This document shows, piece after piece, positions 1 through 8,981 of a stretch of 64,000 nucleotides of DNA (position 1 is its first letter; each line of letters starts with the position of its first letter). The stretch spans positions 19,187 to 83,186 of the forward strand of contig JAYUCY010000133.1 in the NCBI GenBank assembly GCA_043740085.1. Direction: 5' to 3'. The notes below the pieces were generated by a model. That model worked only from the letters and a program-made list of their open reading frames with translations, was not told where the DNA came from and did not search any database. Both the position numbers and the translations under genes were made by a program. The stretch comes from UBA668 sp043740085. Its GTDB lineage: Bacteria > Actinomycetota > Acidimicrobiia > Acidimicrobiales > Ilumatobacteraceae.

Positions 1-376
1 AGCCTTCGGTGCCTTCAGCGAGCAGGACAGCCATGGCGTCGTCGCCCTCGGTGGGCATCAGCGAATCGACGAACTGTTGCACGATGTGTTCCGGGTAGGC
101 ACCCGTGAAACCATCCACGACGGCGCCATTCTTCAGTGCGTACACGGCGGGGATCGACTGCACTTCGAACGCTTGCGAGATCGCCGGGTTTTGGTCGGTA
201 TCAACTTTCACCAGCACGACCTTGCCACCGGTTGCCTCGACCACTTTCTCGATGATGGGGCCAAGCGTGCGGCACGGGCCACACCATGGTGCCCACAGAT
301 CAACGATCACCGGCACGGTGTGCGAGCGGTCGATGACTTCGGTTTGGAATGTTGCGTCGGTGACATCGATGGCCAT
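1..376 (-). CDS. thioredoxin (C-terminus cut by window edge)
   Basis: This is a thiol-disulfide oxidoreductase of the thioredoxin fold. The start codon at 376 gives an N-terminus beginning MAIDVTDATF. The active site WCGPC is at residues 31-35, followed by the usual cis-proline region (SIPAVY). About 125 residues are visible and the reading frame runs off the left edge with no stop. The length already exceeds a minimal thioredoxin (about 105 residues), so this may be a thioredoxin-TPR protein of the YbbN/CnoX type, but the C-terminal part is not visible. An in-frame GTG lies three codons upstream. It is transcribed away from the phosphotransferase gene at 497. Confidence 0.9.
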   Translation of the reverse strand, partial: MAIDVTDATFQTEVIDRSHTVPVIVDLWAPWCGPCRTLGPIIEKVVEATGGKVVLVKVDTDQNPAISQAFEVQSIPAVYALKNGAVVDGFTGAYPEHIVQQFVDSLMPTEGDDAMAVLLAEGTEG

Positions 377-496
377 GGCGGGCACGATACCGCTAACGAC
401 CACACCGGTAACGACCACATTGGTTACGGCTGCCAACGGTGATCAACGGGGTTCAACGGCGCACGCGAGAGCGAAGGGCGCTACCGTACGGAAGCA

Positions 497-1531
497 ATGA
501 GTTCTGTGCACGGCATCGATGTGGCGGCGGTCAGCGAGTGGTTGGAGGCCAACGTCGACGGTGCGGTCGGCCCGTTCACGTTCGACGTCATCGCTGGCGG
601 CCACTCGAACCTCACGTTCACTGTGACGGGGGCGGACGGCCGTCGGTTCGTCCTCCGGCGGCCACCGCTCGGCCACGTATTGGCCAGCGCGCACGACATG
701 GGTCGCGAGCACCGCATCATCAGCGGGCTGCAGAAGTCCGCTGTCCCGGTCGCACCGGCGCTCGGGTTCTGCGACGATCTCTCCGTCAACGAGGCGCCGT
801 TCTACGTAATGGGCTTCGTCGACGGCCACGTGCTGCGCGACCGAGCCGTCGCCGAAAATGTCCTCACACCAGACGCACGTCGTGTCGCGAGCGAGTCGTT
901 GGTCGACACGATGGTGGCCATCCACTCTGTCGATCTCGAGGCCGCCGGCCTCAGTGAGCTCGGCCGTCACGAGGGTTACATCGCACGCCAATTGAAGCGC
1001 TGGTACGGCCAATGGAACCAGCAGCAGACTCGGCCACTGCCAGCCGTCGATCGTGTACACGACGAACTCATGCGGCGAATTCCGGAGCAGGGATCGGCGA
1101 CCATAGTGCACGGCGATTACCGCCTGGACAACTGCATAGTGGGCAACGATGGCCGAGTAGTCGCCGTGCTCGATTGGGAGATTTGCACCCTCGGTGACCC
1201 GCTGGCGGACGTTGGTCTGCTGCAGGTGTATTGGACTGGCCCAAACGATGTTGCGTCCGCCTGGACAGGATCGGCAACGACTGCGACCGGGTTCTACGAC
1301 CGTGCGCAGTTGGCCGATCGTTACGCGCAGGTCAGCGGCCGCGACCTCACGCACTTGCCGTTCTACGTGTCGTTCGCCTACTGGAAGTTGGCGTGCATTC
1401 TTGAGGGCGTCTACGCCCGCTACCTCGGCGGCGCACTTGGCGCGCGCGACGCTGCCGAGCTGAACCCGTTCAAGTTGCAGGTGGAGGCCGCCGCCGCCTC
1501 TGCTGAGCAGATGTTGGAGCAACTCCCATGA
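497..1531 (+). CDS. phosphotransferase family protein (APH / ACAD10-like kinase fold)
   Basis: This 344-residue protein has the aminoglycoside-phosphotransferase/choline-kinase fold. The catalytic loop HGDYRLDN lies at about residues 205-212 and the metal-binding LDWE at about 224-227, followed by CTLGDPLADVG. A glycine-rich nucleotide loop (GGHSNLTFTV) is near residue 35. These features match the acyl-CoA-dehydrogenase-associated kinases (N-terminal half of ACAD10/11), which are thought to phosphorylate hydroxyacyl-CoA in 4-hydroxy-acid breakdown. The substrate is not evident here and no acyl-CoA dehydrogenase is adjacent. It overlaps the next gene by 4 bases (ATGA), so the two are probably translated together. 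Confidence 0.85.
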   Translation: MSSVHGIDVAAVSEWLEANVDGAVGPFTFDVIAGGHSNLTFTVTGADGRRFVLRRPPLGHVLASAHDMGREHRIISGLQKSAVPVAPALGFCDDLSVNEAPFYVMGFVDGHVLRDRAVAENVLTPDARRVASESLVDTMVAIHSVDLEAAGLSELGRHEGYIARQLKRWYGQWNQQQTRPLPAVDRVHDELMRRIPEQGSATIVHGDYRLDNCIVGNDGRVVAVLDWEICTLGDPLADVGLLQVYWTGPNDVASAWTGSATTATGFYDRAQLADRYAQVSGRDLTHLPFYVSFAYWKLACILEGVYARYLGGALGARDAAELNPFKLQVEAAAASAEQMLEQLP

Positions 1532-2448
1532 ACCCTCGCTACCAACTGCATGGCGACATTCCTGTTCTCGACCGCCCCGTCATGGTGGTTCACCTTCACG
1601 GCTGGATCGACGCCAGCGGCGCCGCTGCGGCGGCGATGGCCGCGCTGGACAGCGCGTGCGATACCAAGGCGCTCGCCACCTTCGACGGCGACACATTCAT
1701 CGACTACCGCGCTCGCCGCCCAACGATGGAGCTTCGTGAGGGCGTCAATACCAAGCTGGCGTGGCACGACATCGAGTTGAAGGTGGGCGCGGACAGCAAT
1801 GGCCAGCCCGTACTGACGTTGGTGGGGCCCGAGCCCGACTCGCAGTGGCGCGGATTTGCGAGTGCGGTAACGCAGCTGGCATTGCAGCTTGGTGTCTACC
1901 AGATGGTGGCACTCGGCTCGTATCCGTTCGCCTCGCCGCACACCCGGCCAGCCCGCCTGTCCAGTAGTTCGCCATCGGCCGACGTGATCGCCGACCTGCC
2001 GTACCTGAAGAACTCAGTCGACGTGCCGGCGGGCATGAGCGCCGTGCTCGAGCATGCGCTCACCGAGGCGGGAATTGCCTCTCTCGGGCTGTGGGTGCAG
2101 GTGCCGCACTACGTGAGTGCGATGAGCTACCCGGCTGCATCGGTCGCGTTGCTGGATGGCCTCCACGAGGTCACCGGCATCACCATTGACGGCTCGGCGC
2201 TCGCCAGCGAAGCCGAGATCCAACACCAGCGCATCAACGTGTTAGTCGGTGGCAACGACGAGCACGAAGCCATGGTTCGTCAGCTGGAATCGCTCTACGA
2301 CCGAGCCGAGCAACAGACCCTCGACCTCGATCGAGCCATCAGCGAGATGCCCAGTGGCGACGAACTGGCCGCAGAGTTCGAACGGTTCCTGCGCGACCAA
2401 GACTCCAACGACACGGACGCGGGGCCTAGCGAGCCAGGATTGGGCTAG
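1528..2448 (+). CDS. PAC2 family protein
   Basis: This 306-residue protein resembles the PAC2 (proteasome assembly chaperone 2-like) family of actinobacteria. Supporting features are the N-terminal segment VMVVHLHGWIDAS, a central block VYQMVALGSYPFASPHTRP, the PHYV segment (VPHYVSAMSYPAASVALL) and a C-terminal helical, acidic tail (DRAISEMPSGDELAAEFERFL). The cellular role of bacterial PAC2 proteins is not settled. It starts inside the stop of the upstream phosphotransferase. Its stop overlaps the stop of the convergent LysR gene by 4 bases (shared CTAG), so there is no room for a terminator between the two. Confidence 0.8.
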   Translation: MNPRYQLHGDIPVLDRPVMVVHLHGWIDASGAAAAAMAALDSACDTKALATFDGDTFIDYRARRPTMELREGVNTKLAWHDIELKVGADSNGQPVLTLVGPEPDSQWRGFASAVTQLALQLGVYQMVALGSYPFASPHTRPARLSSSSPSADVIADLPYLKNSVDVPAGMSAVLEHALTEAGIASLGLWVQVPHYVSAMSYPAASVALLDGLHEVTGITIDGSALASEAEIQHQRINVLVGGNDEHEAMVRQLESLYDRAEQQTLDLDRAISEMPSGDELAAEFERFLRDQDSNDTDAGPSEPGLG

Positions 2449-3374
2449 GCGCCGATGGTGGTGGGCTGATACTCGGGCAACTGAAGATCGCTGCACACCG
2501 AGAGAGCCAACTCGATGAACCGCCCGGCTGCCGGTGGCAGAGTGCGGCCACGACGACGAGCGAGTACCAACACCCGCGGCGGAATCGGCGGCTCCATCAT
2601 TGCGATGACCACTCCGGTGTCGGTGGGGTCGACCGCCAGGTGGGGAAGAATCGCGTAGCCCATACCGGCACGAACCATCGCCTGTACGGCAGCGTTGTCG
2701 TTGGTGCGGAACACATAGTCGGGCACCACGCCCAGGTCGCGCAGCGCATCGTCGATGGACAACTGGCACGCGCACGGCGACTGCCCGATCATCGCCACAC
2801 CACCCAGGTGGGCCGGGTCGGTGATTCGACCGCTGAGGGAGGCGGGACTGACCAGTACGAACGGGTCGATGAGCAGCGTTGTCGACTCGATCGCATGGTC
2901 ATCCGGTGCGCCGATCAGAAACGTCAGATCCAATTCGTCGGACATCAACCGCGCGATCAGGTCGTCATTCTCGTCCTCCTCGACGCACCGCACCGAAAGG
3001 CCCGGCCGCTCACTGCGCATCCGCCCGACAACTTCGGGCAGCACGTTGACCGAGATGCTCTGAAACGACCCGACGACGAGACGCCCGACTTCACCGGAAC
3101 GCAGCGAACGCAGGCCATCCTCGGCCACCCGCATCTGCTCGAAGAGCGTGACCGCGTACTCCAAGACCAGCGAGCCAGTGGGGGTCAGATGCACTCGCTT
3201 GGGGCCACCGGGACGGTCGAACACCTTGTCGCCAACGGCTCGCTCAAGCCCGGCAATCTGTTGGCTGATGGCTGATTGCGTGAAGCCCAACCGCTCGGCG
3301 GCCCGCCCGAACGAGCCTTCCTCGGCAACGGCCTGCAGCGCTCGCAGTTGGCGTACTTCCACATCTCGCAACAT
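2445..3374 (-). CDS. LysR family transcriptional regulator
   Basis: This 309-residue protein has an N-terminal winged helix-turn-helix (LRALQAVAEEGSFGRAAERL, then TQSAISQQIAGLERAVG) and a C-terminal LysR substrate-binding domain of about 200 residues. I chose the start at 3374 (MLRDVEVRQL), because the longer frame adds an atypical 11-residue leader. The start points at a divergently transcribed small ORF at 3457 across an AT-rich gap, the classic LysR layout, so it may control that gene, the LLM oxidoreductase at 3818, or itself. The effector is unknown. Confidence 0.92.
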   Translation of the reverse strand: MLRDVEVRQLRALQAVAEEGSFGRAAERLGFTQSAISQQIAGLERAVGDKVFDRPGGPKRVHLTPTGSLVLEYAVTLFEQMRVAEDGLRSLRSGEVGRLVVGSFQSISVNVLPEVVGRMRSERPGLSVRCVEEDENDDLIARLMSDELDLTFLIGAPDDHAIESTTLLIDPFVLVSPASLSGRITDPAHLGGVAMIGQSPCACQLSIDDALRDLGVVPDYVFRTNDNAAVQAMVRAGMGYAILPHLAVDPTDTGVVIAMMEPPIPPRVLVLARRRGRTLPPAAGRFIELALSVCSDLQLPEYQPTTIGA

Positions 3375-3456
3375 GGAAGCATCATAAGCAAACACGATCA
3401 ACAACACAAGATATCATCGCTATACAGAATCATTGTCCAGGCGTACCGTCATCCAT
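3375..3456. promoter_or_regulatory. AT-rich divergent promoter region of the LysR gene
   Basis: This 82-base gap is clearly richer in A and T than its surroundings. It contains an ATA-N7-TAT dyad at 3412-3424 that could act as a LysR-type operator and a TATACA element at 3421 that could serve as a -10 for rightward transcription. Both assignments rest on pattern only. Confidence 0.3.
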
Positions 3457-3729
3457 ATGAGCACCACACAGCGCACCACCCAGCAACTCCGCTCCAGCCC
3501 CATCCAGCTCGCAGACCTCGCCGAGGGCATCGCCAAAGACGGTTTCGCCAGCCGCGCCATCGAAGCAGTCGCCCTCGCCAACCTGCTGCAGTGCGAAGGC
3601 TTTCGCCGGATCGCACTCGACATCGTCCGTGACGAGACGCAGCCCACCGTCGCCCGCGAGCGCGCCTTCGGTCTCGTTCATGGCATCGCCCTCGAAGCGC
3701 CCCAGCAACACCACACTGTCGCCGCCTGA
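3457..3729 (+). CDS. hypothetical protein, 90 residues
   Basis: I do not recognise this protein. It is predicted helical, rich in Ala, Gln, Arg and Leu, with no transmembrane segment or metal-binding cluster. I prefer the ATG at 3457 over a start 24 bases earlier, because MSTTQRTTQQ looks like a normal N-terminus. It lies alone between the LysR regulator (divergent) and the LLM oxidoreductase 88 bases downstream. Its reality is supported only by position and an uninterrupted frame with plausible composition. Confidence 0.45.
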   Translation: MSTTQRTTQQLRSSPIQLADLAEGIAKDGFASRAIEAVALANLLQCEGFRRIALDIVRDETQPTVARERAFGLVHGIALEAPQQHHTVAA

Positions 3730-3817
3730 GAACGCTGTCCCCCGCAGCACGCTCGCCTCGTCGGCGACGCCATGATGACTACGCTCGGAGGCGAGACGCG
3801 ACAGGCCGGAGGGGCAG

Positions 3818-4837
3818 ATGAAGATTGACGGTGGGGTTGGAACGGACCTGGGGCGCGCAGGCGCCCAGGCCAAGGAGCTCGAGGACGCCGGCTACTCAGG
3901 TGCGTGGACTGCCGAGACCAGCCACGACCCGTTCTTCCCGCTGCTGCTCGCGGCAGAGCACACCGAGACGCTGGAGCTGGGCACATCAATTGCGGTGGCC
4001 TTTGCTCGCAACCCGATGACGCTGGCCAACATTGGTTGGGACCTGCAGTCATTCTCGAAGGGCCGTTTCGTGCTCGGGCTTGGTAGCCAGATCAAGCCGC
4101 ACATCACTAAGCGGTTCAGCCAGGAATGGAGCCATCCGGCGCCCCGGATGCGCGAGATGATCATGGCCATTCGAGCCATCTGGGACACATGGGAGAACGG
4201 AACTCCTTTGGCGTTCCGTGGCGACTTCTACACACACACCCTGATGACGCCGTTCTTTACGCCCGACCGCGCCGATCTAGCCGGCTTCGGTGTGCCAAAG
4301 ATTTTCCTGGCCGGCGTCGGGGAGCTGATGACCGAGGTCGCCGGCGAAGTGTGCGACGGGTTCATCTGCCACGGCTTCACCACCGAGCGCTACCTCCGCG
4401 AGGTCACGCTTCCCGCACTGGAACGTGGTCGGGCGAAGGCTGGAAAGACGATGGAAGGCTTCGAGATTGTCGGGCCGTCGTTTGTGGTCACCGGTGGCAA
4501 CGAGGAGGAGTTGGCTGCGGCAGCCGCCGGCACCCGCCAGCAGATCGCGTTCTACGGCAGCACACCCGCCTACCGCGGCGTGCTGGACATGCACGGCTGG
4601 GGCGGCCTGCACGAGGAACTGAATGCACTCTCCAAGCAGGGCCAGTGGGTGGAAATGGGCAACCTGATCACCGACGAGATTCTCAATACGTTCGCAGTCG
4701 TCGGCGAGCCCGAGCAAATGGCACCCGAACTGCAGCGCCGCTACGGCGACGTCATCCAGCGGATCAGCTTCTACGCGCCGTACAAGTCGGACCCGTCGCG
4801 CTGGGCGGGCATCATCGACGCCCTCAAATCCGCCTGA
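3818..4837 (+). CDS. LLM class F420-dependent oxidoreductase (TIGR03617-like)
   Basis: This 339-residue luciferase-like TIM-barrel protein belongs to the actinobacterial F420-type group. It opens with MKIDGGVGTDLGRAG, followed by AGYSGAWTAETSHDPFFPL, the ELGTSIAVAFARNPM segment, and FVLGLGSQIKPHITKRF, all typical of the subfamily often annotated TIGR03617. Such proteins use deazaflavin F420 or FMN to oxidise or reduce alcohols, aldehydes or ketones. The substrate cannot be inferred. The start is supported by a strong ribosome-binding site (CCGGAGGGGCAG) just upstream. A large palindrome follows the stop and may end transcription. Confidence 0.88.
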   Translation: MKIDGGVGTDLGRAGAQAKELEDAGYSGAWTAETSHDPFFPLLLAAEHTETLELGTSIAVAFARNPMTLANIGWDLQSFSKGRFVLGLGSQIKPHITKRFSQEWSHPAPRMREMIMAIRAIWDTWENGTPLAFRGDFYTHTLMTPFFTPDRADLAGFGVPKIFLAGVGELMTEVAGEVCDGFICHGFTTERYLREVTLPALERGRAKAGKTMEGFEIVGPSFVVTGGNEEELAAAAAGTRQQIAFYGSTPAYRGVLDMHGWGGLHEELNALSKQGQWVEMGNLITDEILNTFAVVGEPEQMAPELQRRYGDVIQRISFYAPYKSDPSRWAGIIDALKSA

Positions 4838-4853
4838 TATCCGACACCCTTCT

Positions 4854-4909
4854 CCGCCCAAGGGCGGGTAACCATGCCGCTTTCGACGCCGTTACCCGCC
4901 CATGGGCGG
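4854..4909. repeat. large inverted repeat, probable terminator or REP-like element
   Basis: Two 19-base arms (4854-4872 and 4891-4909) are inverted copies of each other with a single mismatch, separated by 18 bases. Each arm also contains its own small palindrome (CCGCCC, one base, GGGCGG), so the element can form one long hairpin or two small ones. It lies 17 bases after the LLM oxidoreductase stop and 61 bases before the helicase start. There is no T-tract, which is common for actinobacterial terminators. Confidence 0.7.
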
Positions 4910-4970
4910 CAGACGGCGCCACTCGTCGGGGGAGATCTGAATCAGAACGTTCGTTCGATAGGGTGAGGCG

Positions 4971-7934
4971 ATGAGCTCGTTCGACGACCACCCCCGCCGA
5001 CGAGCAATCGCATGCGTCTACTGCGGCGGCGAACATGGCTCGGCCGACGAGGTCAAGGCGTGCTGGCAGCGCCACGGGGGCCAGGACGACGGGGGCCAGC
5101 GCCACGGGGGCCAGGACGACGCGCGCCAGGACGACGGGGGCCAGGACGACGGGGGCCAGGACGACGCCGACCAGCGCACTCTGTTCGCCGCCGAGGCGGC
5201 TCTCCCGCCGGCTGCGCCGCCAACCTTCGAGGACTTCGAGTACGTGGCCGCGCCTCGGGTACCACAGGGCGATGTCGTCGCCCGCCTCACGAAGGGGCCG
5301 CAGTGGCTGGGACGCAACGTGATCGTGGCGCCCGGGCAGGCGGCGCCGGCGGAGTGGGCCCATGCGCCGCGCCTCGTCATCGACCCGGCACAGAGCGAGC
5401 TCATCGGTCAGCTGCTGCACGCCGCCACCCAACGCGTTTCGCACGTCTTCGAGTTGGGCGACGCTGCCCACGCACAGCTCTCCAAGCCCTTCACCACCAC
5501 GCTGCCGCCGCATGCCATTGGACCGCGCGTTCGCTTCACGAGCGAGCAGCTCGCGCACCTCGTTGCCAGCAACTCCATCGACGCACGGGCGCAGCCGACC
5601 TGGGCGCTGCTCTCCATGGCCGTGACGGCCGGGGCTCACACTGTTGGCGACGGCCACGGCGATGTCGAGCTGCCAAACGGTACGCGAGCGTGGCTGGATG
5701 GTGGGCCACCGCGCTTCACTGCGCCGATCGACGGGGTGCCAGTGCTGCACCGGGTGGCCGTCGAGCACCGATCGCTGCGCGTACCAGTGGGTAATGCCAC
5801 CACTGCCGACCTCGCTCCCGACCAGCTTGCGGCCGTCACACACGATGGTGGCGCCGCGCGCATCATTGCGCCAGCCGGTTCAGGCAAGACACGCGTGCTC
5901 ACAGAACGCGCCCGGCACATGGTGCAGCAATGGCGTATTCCGGCTTCGGCCATCACGCTCATCGCGTTCAACAAGCGAGCGCAGGAAGAGATCGCCGCAC
6001 GAACCGCCGACGTTCCCGGCCTACAGATCCGCACGCTGAACGCCATCGCGCTGGCTGTCATCAACGGCAGCGCACCCTTCGCTCGCCAATCGCAGCGGTT
6101 CAACACGGTCGACGAGCCCGAGGTCCGTCGGATCATCGGGCGCCTCGTCAAGTTCCCACGCGTGCGCAATGCCGACCCGGTCGCGACCTGGTTGGAGGCG
6201 TTGTCGCTGGCCCGCTTGGGCCTCATCGACCCGACGAAGGTGGAGCGCCGCTACGAAGGCGAGGTCGACGGCTTCGCCGATACGTTCGCCGATTACCGCG
6301 AACATCTAGCTCAGGCCGGCGCCGTGGATTACGACGAGCAAATCTTCAAGGCCATCGAACTACTACTGCGCGACCCTGCCGCTCGTGCGACTGCGCAGCG
6401 GTCATGCCGGCTGCTCTTGGTCGACGAGTTCCAAGACCTCACCCCAGCGCACGTGCTGCTGGTGCGGCTACTCGCCGGGCCCGACGCTGCTGTTTTCGGA
6501 GTCGGCGACGACGACCAGACCATCTACGGCTACAACGGCGCCGACCCTGCCTGGCTGATCGAGTTCGGCGACCTGTTTCCCGGTGCCGGCCAGCACCCGC
6601 TCGAGGTCAACTATCGCTGCCCGGCAGGCATTGTCCGCGCCGCCGACACCTTGCTGCGCCACAACCGTCGACGAGTTGCGAAGGTGATCCGCGCCAGCGA
6701 CGCGACCCGCGACGGTTTCATGGTCGCGCCGGCTACGGGCGACCCGGTCGATGTCACGCTGCAAGCCGTCACCATCGCCATCGCTGCCGGCTCTCCCGCT
6801 GCCGACATCGCCGTGCTCACTCGGGTCAACTCGCTGCTGGCGCCGGTGCAGGTCGCGCTGCACGGAGCGGGCGTGCCCACCAATGGCGGCGTGGGGCTGG
6901 AGTTCCTCGAGCGTACGGCGGTGCGCGCGGCGTTGGCCTGGCTGCGTATGGCAACGGCGAAGGGCGACTTTGCCCCCTCCGATGTCGCCGAGGCACTCCG
7001 TCGCCCGTCGCGCCCGCTGCACCCCCGCATCGCGACCTGGGTTGGCGAGCAATCCTCGCTGGTTGGGCTCCGCCGTCTGGTCGGCCGCATCAGCACCGAG
7101 CGCGACGCCGACACGGTCGAGAAGTTCGCCTCCGATATCGAGCGCCTCCAACGGCTGGTTGCCAGCCGCGGCACCACCGCCCAGGCGATGGCAGCGCTCC
7201 GCGACGGAATGGGCCTGGCCAACAGCATCGCCAAACTCGACACGCATCGCCACGGCATGAATCGCGCCGCGCAGAACGACGACCTCACCGCCATCGCCCA
7301 ACTGGCCACGCTGCAGCCCGACCCGGTGAAGTTCGAAGGTTGGCTGCGCGCCGCTCTCGCCAACAAGTGGCAGGCCAACGGTGTCACGCTGGCAACGGTC
7401 CATCGCGTGAAGGGTCAGGAGTGGCCGTTTGTCATCGTCCACCAAGCCGATACCGACCAGTTCCCCCATCGTCTCGCGGAGGACGAAGAGGAGGAACGTC
7501 GACTGTTTCACGTGGCTATCACCCGCGCCTCGCGCGATGTGTTGGTGGTGCCATCGGAACGGCCGTCGCCGTTCATCGTCGACTGCAGCACCGAGCCACG
7601 AGCGCCCGTCACCAGCGGCCGACCGGCTGCGACCGCCGTCCCAAGAACTGCCCCCGCCTCAGCGGCGAGGAAGCCCGGCGACGATCTCTCCCCCAGCCAG
7701 GCAAGGCTGTTCGAAGACCTACGCGCGGTGCGCCGTCACCTCGCTGCGGGCAAGCCTGCCTACACGGTGTTGCCGGATACCGCCCTGCACGCCATCGCCG
7801 CGCTGCAACCCACGTCGCTCGACGAACTGGCTTCCATCAAAGGAATCGGCCCATCGAAGCTGCAGCAGTACGGCGCCGCGTTCCTGGCGGCCGTTGCTGA
7901 CACCGTCGCGGCCACAGCGCCGCCGTCCGACTAG
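4971..7934 (+). CDS. UvrD/Rep-like ATP-dependent DNA helicase with C-terminal HRDC domain
   Basis: This 987-residue superfamily 1A helicase unwinds DNA with ATP. Walker A (APAGSGKT) is at about residue 300, the DEFQD Walker B motif at about 484, GDDDQTIYG at about 512, and a VKGQEW motif at about 811. Residues about 905-985 form an HRDC domain (nucleic-acid binding) ending in IKGIGPSKLQQYG. The 300 residues before Walker A are unusual. They contain a small Cys/His cluster (CVYCGGEHGSADEVKAC), then a low-complexity GGQDD repeat, then a region of unknown function. A UvrD2-like role in DNA repair is likely by family. The start follows a short gap after the palindrome. Confidence 0.93.
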   Translation: MSSFDDHPRRRAIACVYCGGEHGSADEVKACWQRHGGQDDGGQRHGGQDDARQDDGGQDDGGQDDADQRTLFAAEAALPPAAPPTFEDFEYVAAPRVPQGDVVARLTKGPQWLGRNVIVAPGQAAPAEWAHAPRLVIDPAQSELIGQLLHAATQRVSHVFELGDAAHAQLSKPFTTTLPPHAIGPRVRFTSEQLAHLVASNSIDARAQPTWALLSMAVTAGAHTVGDGHGDVELPNGTRAWLDGGPPRFTAPIDGVPVLHRVAVEHRSLRVPVGNATTADLAPDQLAAVTHDGGAARIIAPAGSGKTRVLTERARHMVQQWRIPASAITLIAFNKRAQEEIAARTADVPGLQIRTLNAIALAVINGSAPFARQSQRFNTVDEPEVRRIIGRLVKFPRVRNADPVATWLEALSLARLGLIDPTKVERRYEGEVDGFADTFADYREHLAQAGAVDYDEQIFKAIELLLRDPAARATAQRSCRLLLVDEFQDLTPAHVLLVRLLAGPDAAVFGVGDDDQTIYGYNGADPAWLIEFGDLFPGAGQHPLEVNYRCPAGIVRAADTLLRHNRRRVAKVIRASDATRDGFMVAPATGDPVDVTLQAVTIAIAAGSPAADIAVLTRVNSLLAPVQVALHGAGVPTNGGVGLEFLERTAVRAALAWLRMATAKGDFAPSDVAEALRRPSRPLHPRIATWVGEQSSLVGLRRLVGRISTERDADTVEKFASDIERLQRLVASRGTTAQAMAALRDGMGLANSIAKLDTHRHGMNRAAQNDDLTAIAQLATLQPDPVKFEGWLRAALANKWQANGVTLATVHRVKGQEWPFVIVHQADTDQFPHRLAEDEEEERRLFHVAITRASRDVLVVPSERPSPFIVDCSTEPRAPVTSGRPAATAVPRTAPASAARKPGDDLSPSQARLFEDLRAVRRHLAAGKPAYTVLPDTALHAIAALQPTSLDELASIKGIGPSKLQQYGAAFLAAVADTVAATAPPSD
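5067..5172 (+). repeat. in-gene 15-base tandem repeat encoding GGQDD units
   Basis: About six imperfect 15-base units (consensus GGGGGCCAGGACGAC) lie in the helicase reading frame. They encode GGQDD with variants GGQRH and ARQDD. The period is a multiple of three, so copy-number changes would keep the frame. The result is an acidic, flexible linker directly after a Cys/His cluster. Confidence 0.85.
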
Positions 7935-7937
7935 CAG

Positions 7938-8981
7938 CTAGGCACCCAGGCCGGTCAGCCAGGCCTGGACGTTGACGCCGAGTGCGTTGACGTCGTAGCC
8001 GCCCTCTTGCAGCACCACGGTAGGCAACCCCAGCTGGCGCACGATCTCGCCACTGCGACGCATGCCATCGGTGGTGACCGCGAGGTCGCTGATCGGGTCG
8101 GTGATGTACGTATCCAGCCCGAGCGAGACGATGAGCAGCGACGGCCCGAAGCTGGCTACTCGCTCGCAGGCGGTGGCCAGCGCCGATACGTAGAGGTCGT
8201 CGTCGGCGCGCAGCGGCATCGGGTAGTTGATGTTGTAGCCAAGGCCGCGCCCGCTACCCGTCTCGTCAGCGAAGCCCACCGAGTAGGGGTAGGCCCGTAC
8301 CGGGTCGCCGTGCAGCGAGACGTACTGCACGTCGTCGCGGTCGTAGAAGATCTGCTGCGTGCCATTGCCGTGGTGATAATCGACGTCGAGGATGGTGACC
8401 TTCGAGCCTGTCGTGGATGCAACGTGGTGAGCAACGACGGCTGCGTTGTTGAAGAAGCAGTAGCCGCCGTACATGTCGGCGGTGGCGTGATGGCCAGGCG
8501 GGCGGCATAGCCCGTACGCGGCGCGCTCGCCACCGAGCACGAGAAGCGCTGCGGTCAGCGCGGTATCGACTGCGCCGCGGGCAGCTTCGTAGGTGGTCTC
8601 GGTGAGCGGCGTGGTGGTCTCGAAGCACCAGTACCCAACCCGGCCGTTGATGGCCTGTGGCTCACCGCGCTCGCCCATCTTGTCGCGCAACGCCGGCCGG
8701 TAGAACACGTCGGGCACGACCTCGCGCACGCCGGGGTGCTGCGCTGAATAGAGCGCCCAGCCCTCGGAGAGAAAGCGAACGAGACCCGGGTTGTGTACCG
8801 CTTCGATCGGTGCGAGACCCCACTCGGTGGGTGACAGGAATTGGAAGCGCAGGTCGGCTTGCAGCGTCTCGCGAATGGCCTCCGCGCGGCCGATGTGCTC
8901 GAACGGACTGTGCACCTGCGAGGTCTCGAACTCGACATGCGGATCGTGCAGAAGATGGGCCGGGGTGTAGACGACCTTCAT
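7938..8981 (-). CDS. histone deacetylase superfamily / AcuC-like deacetylase
   Basis: This 347-residue protein has the arginase/deacetylase fold of zinc-dependent deacetylases. Visible motifs are the substrate-channel block RPPGHHAT, the zinc-site block ILDVDYHHGNGTQQIFY, and a GLDTYITDP segment that carries the second metal-binding aspartate. Bacterial members remove acetyl groups from proteins (AcuC acts on acetyl-CoA synthetase in Bacillus) or act on acetylpolyamines. Its start overlaps the stop of the fatty-acyl-AMP ligase by 4 bases, so the two genes form one operon. This makes the ligase an attractive substrate, by inference only. Confidence 0.88.
   Translation of the reverse strand: MKVVYTPAHLLHDPHVEFETSQVHSPFEHIGRAEAIRETLQADLRFQFLSPTEWGLAPIEAVHNPGLVRFLSEGWALYSAQHPGVREVVPDVFYRPALRDKMGERGEPQAINGRVGYWCFETTTPLTETTYEAARGAVDTALTAALLVLGGERAAYGLCRPPGHHATADMYGGYCFFNNAAVVAHHVASTTGSKVTILDVDYHHGNGTQQIFYDRDDVQYVSLHGDPVRAYPYSVGFADETGSGRGLGYNINYPMPLRADDDLYVSALATACERVASFGPSLLIVSLGLDTYITDPISDLAVTTDGMRRSGEIVRQLGLPTVVLQEGGYDVNALGVNVQAWLTGLGA

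Noticed and set aside
443..1522. 359-codon antisense open frame over the phosphotransferase gene
   Set aside because: No family features and it mirrors codon periodicity of the real gene; antisense open frames are expected at this GC.
5930..7900. 656-codon open frame overlapping the helicase in another frame
   Set aside because: Arg/Pro/His-rich composition typical of out-of-frame high-GC DNA; the helicase frame carries all motifs.
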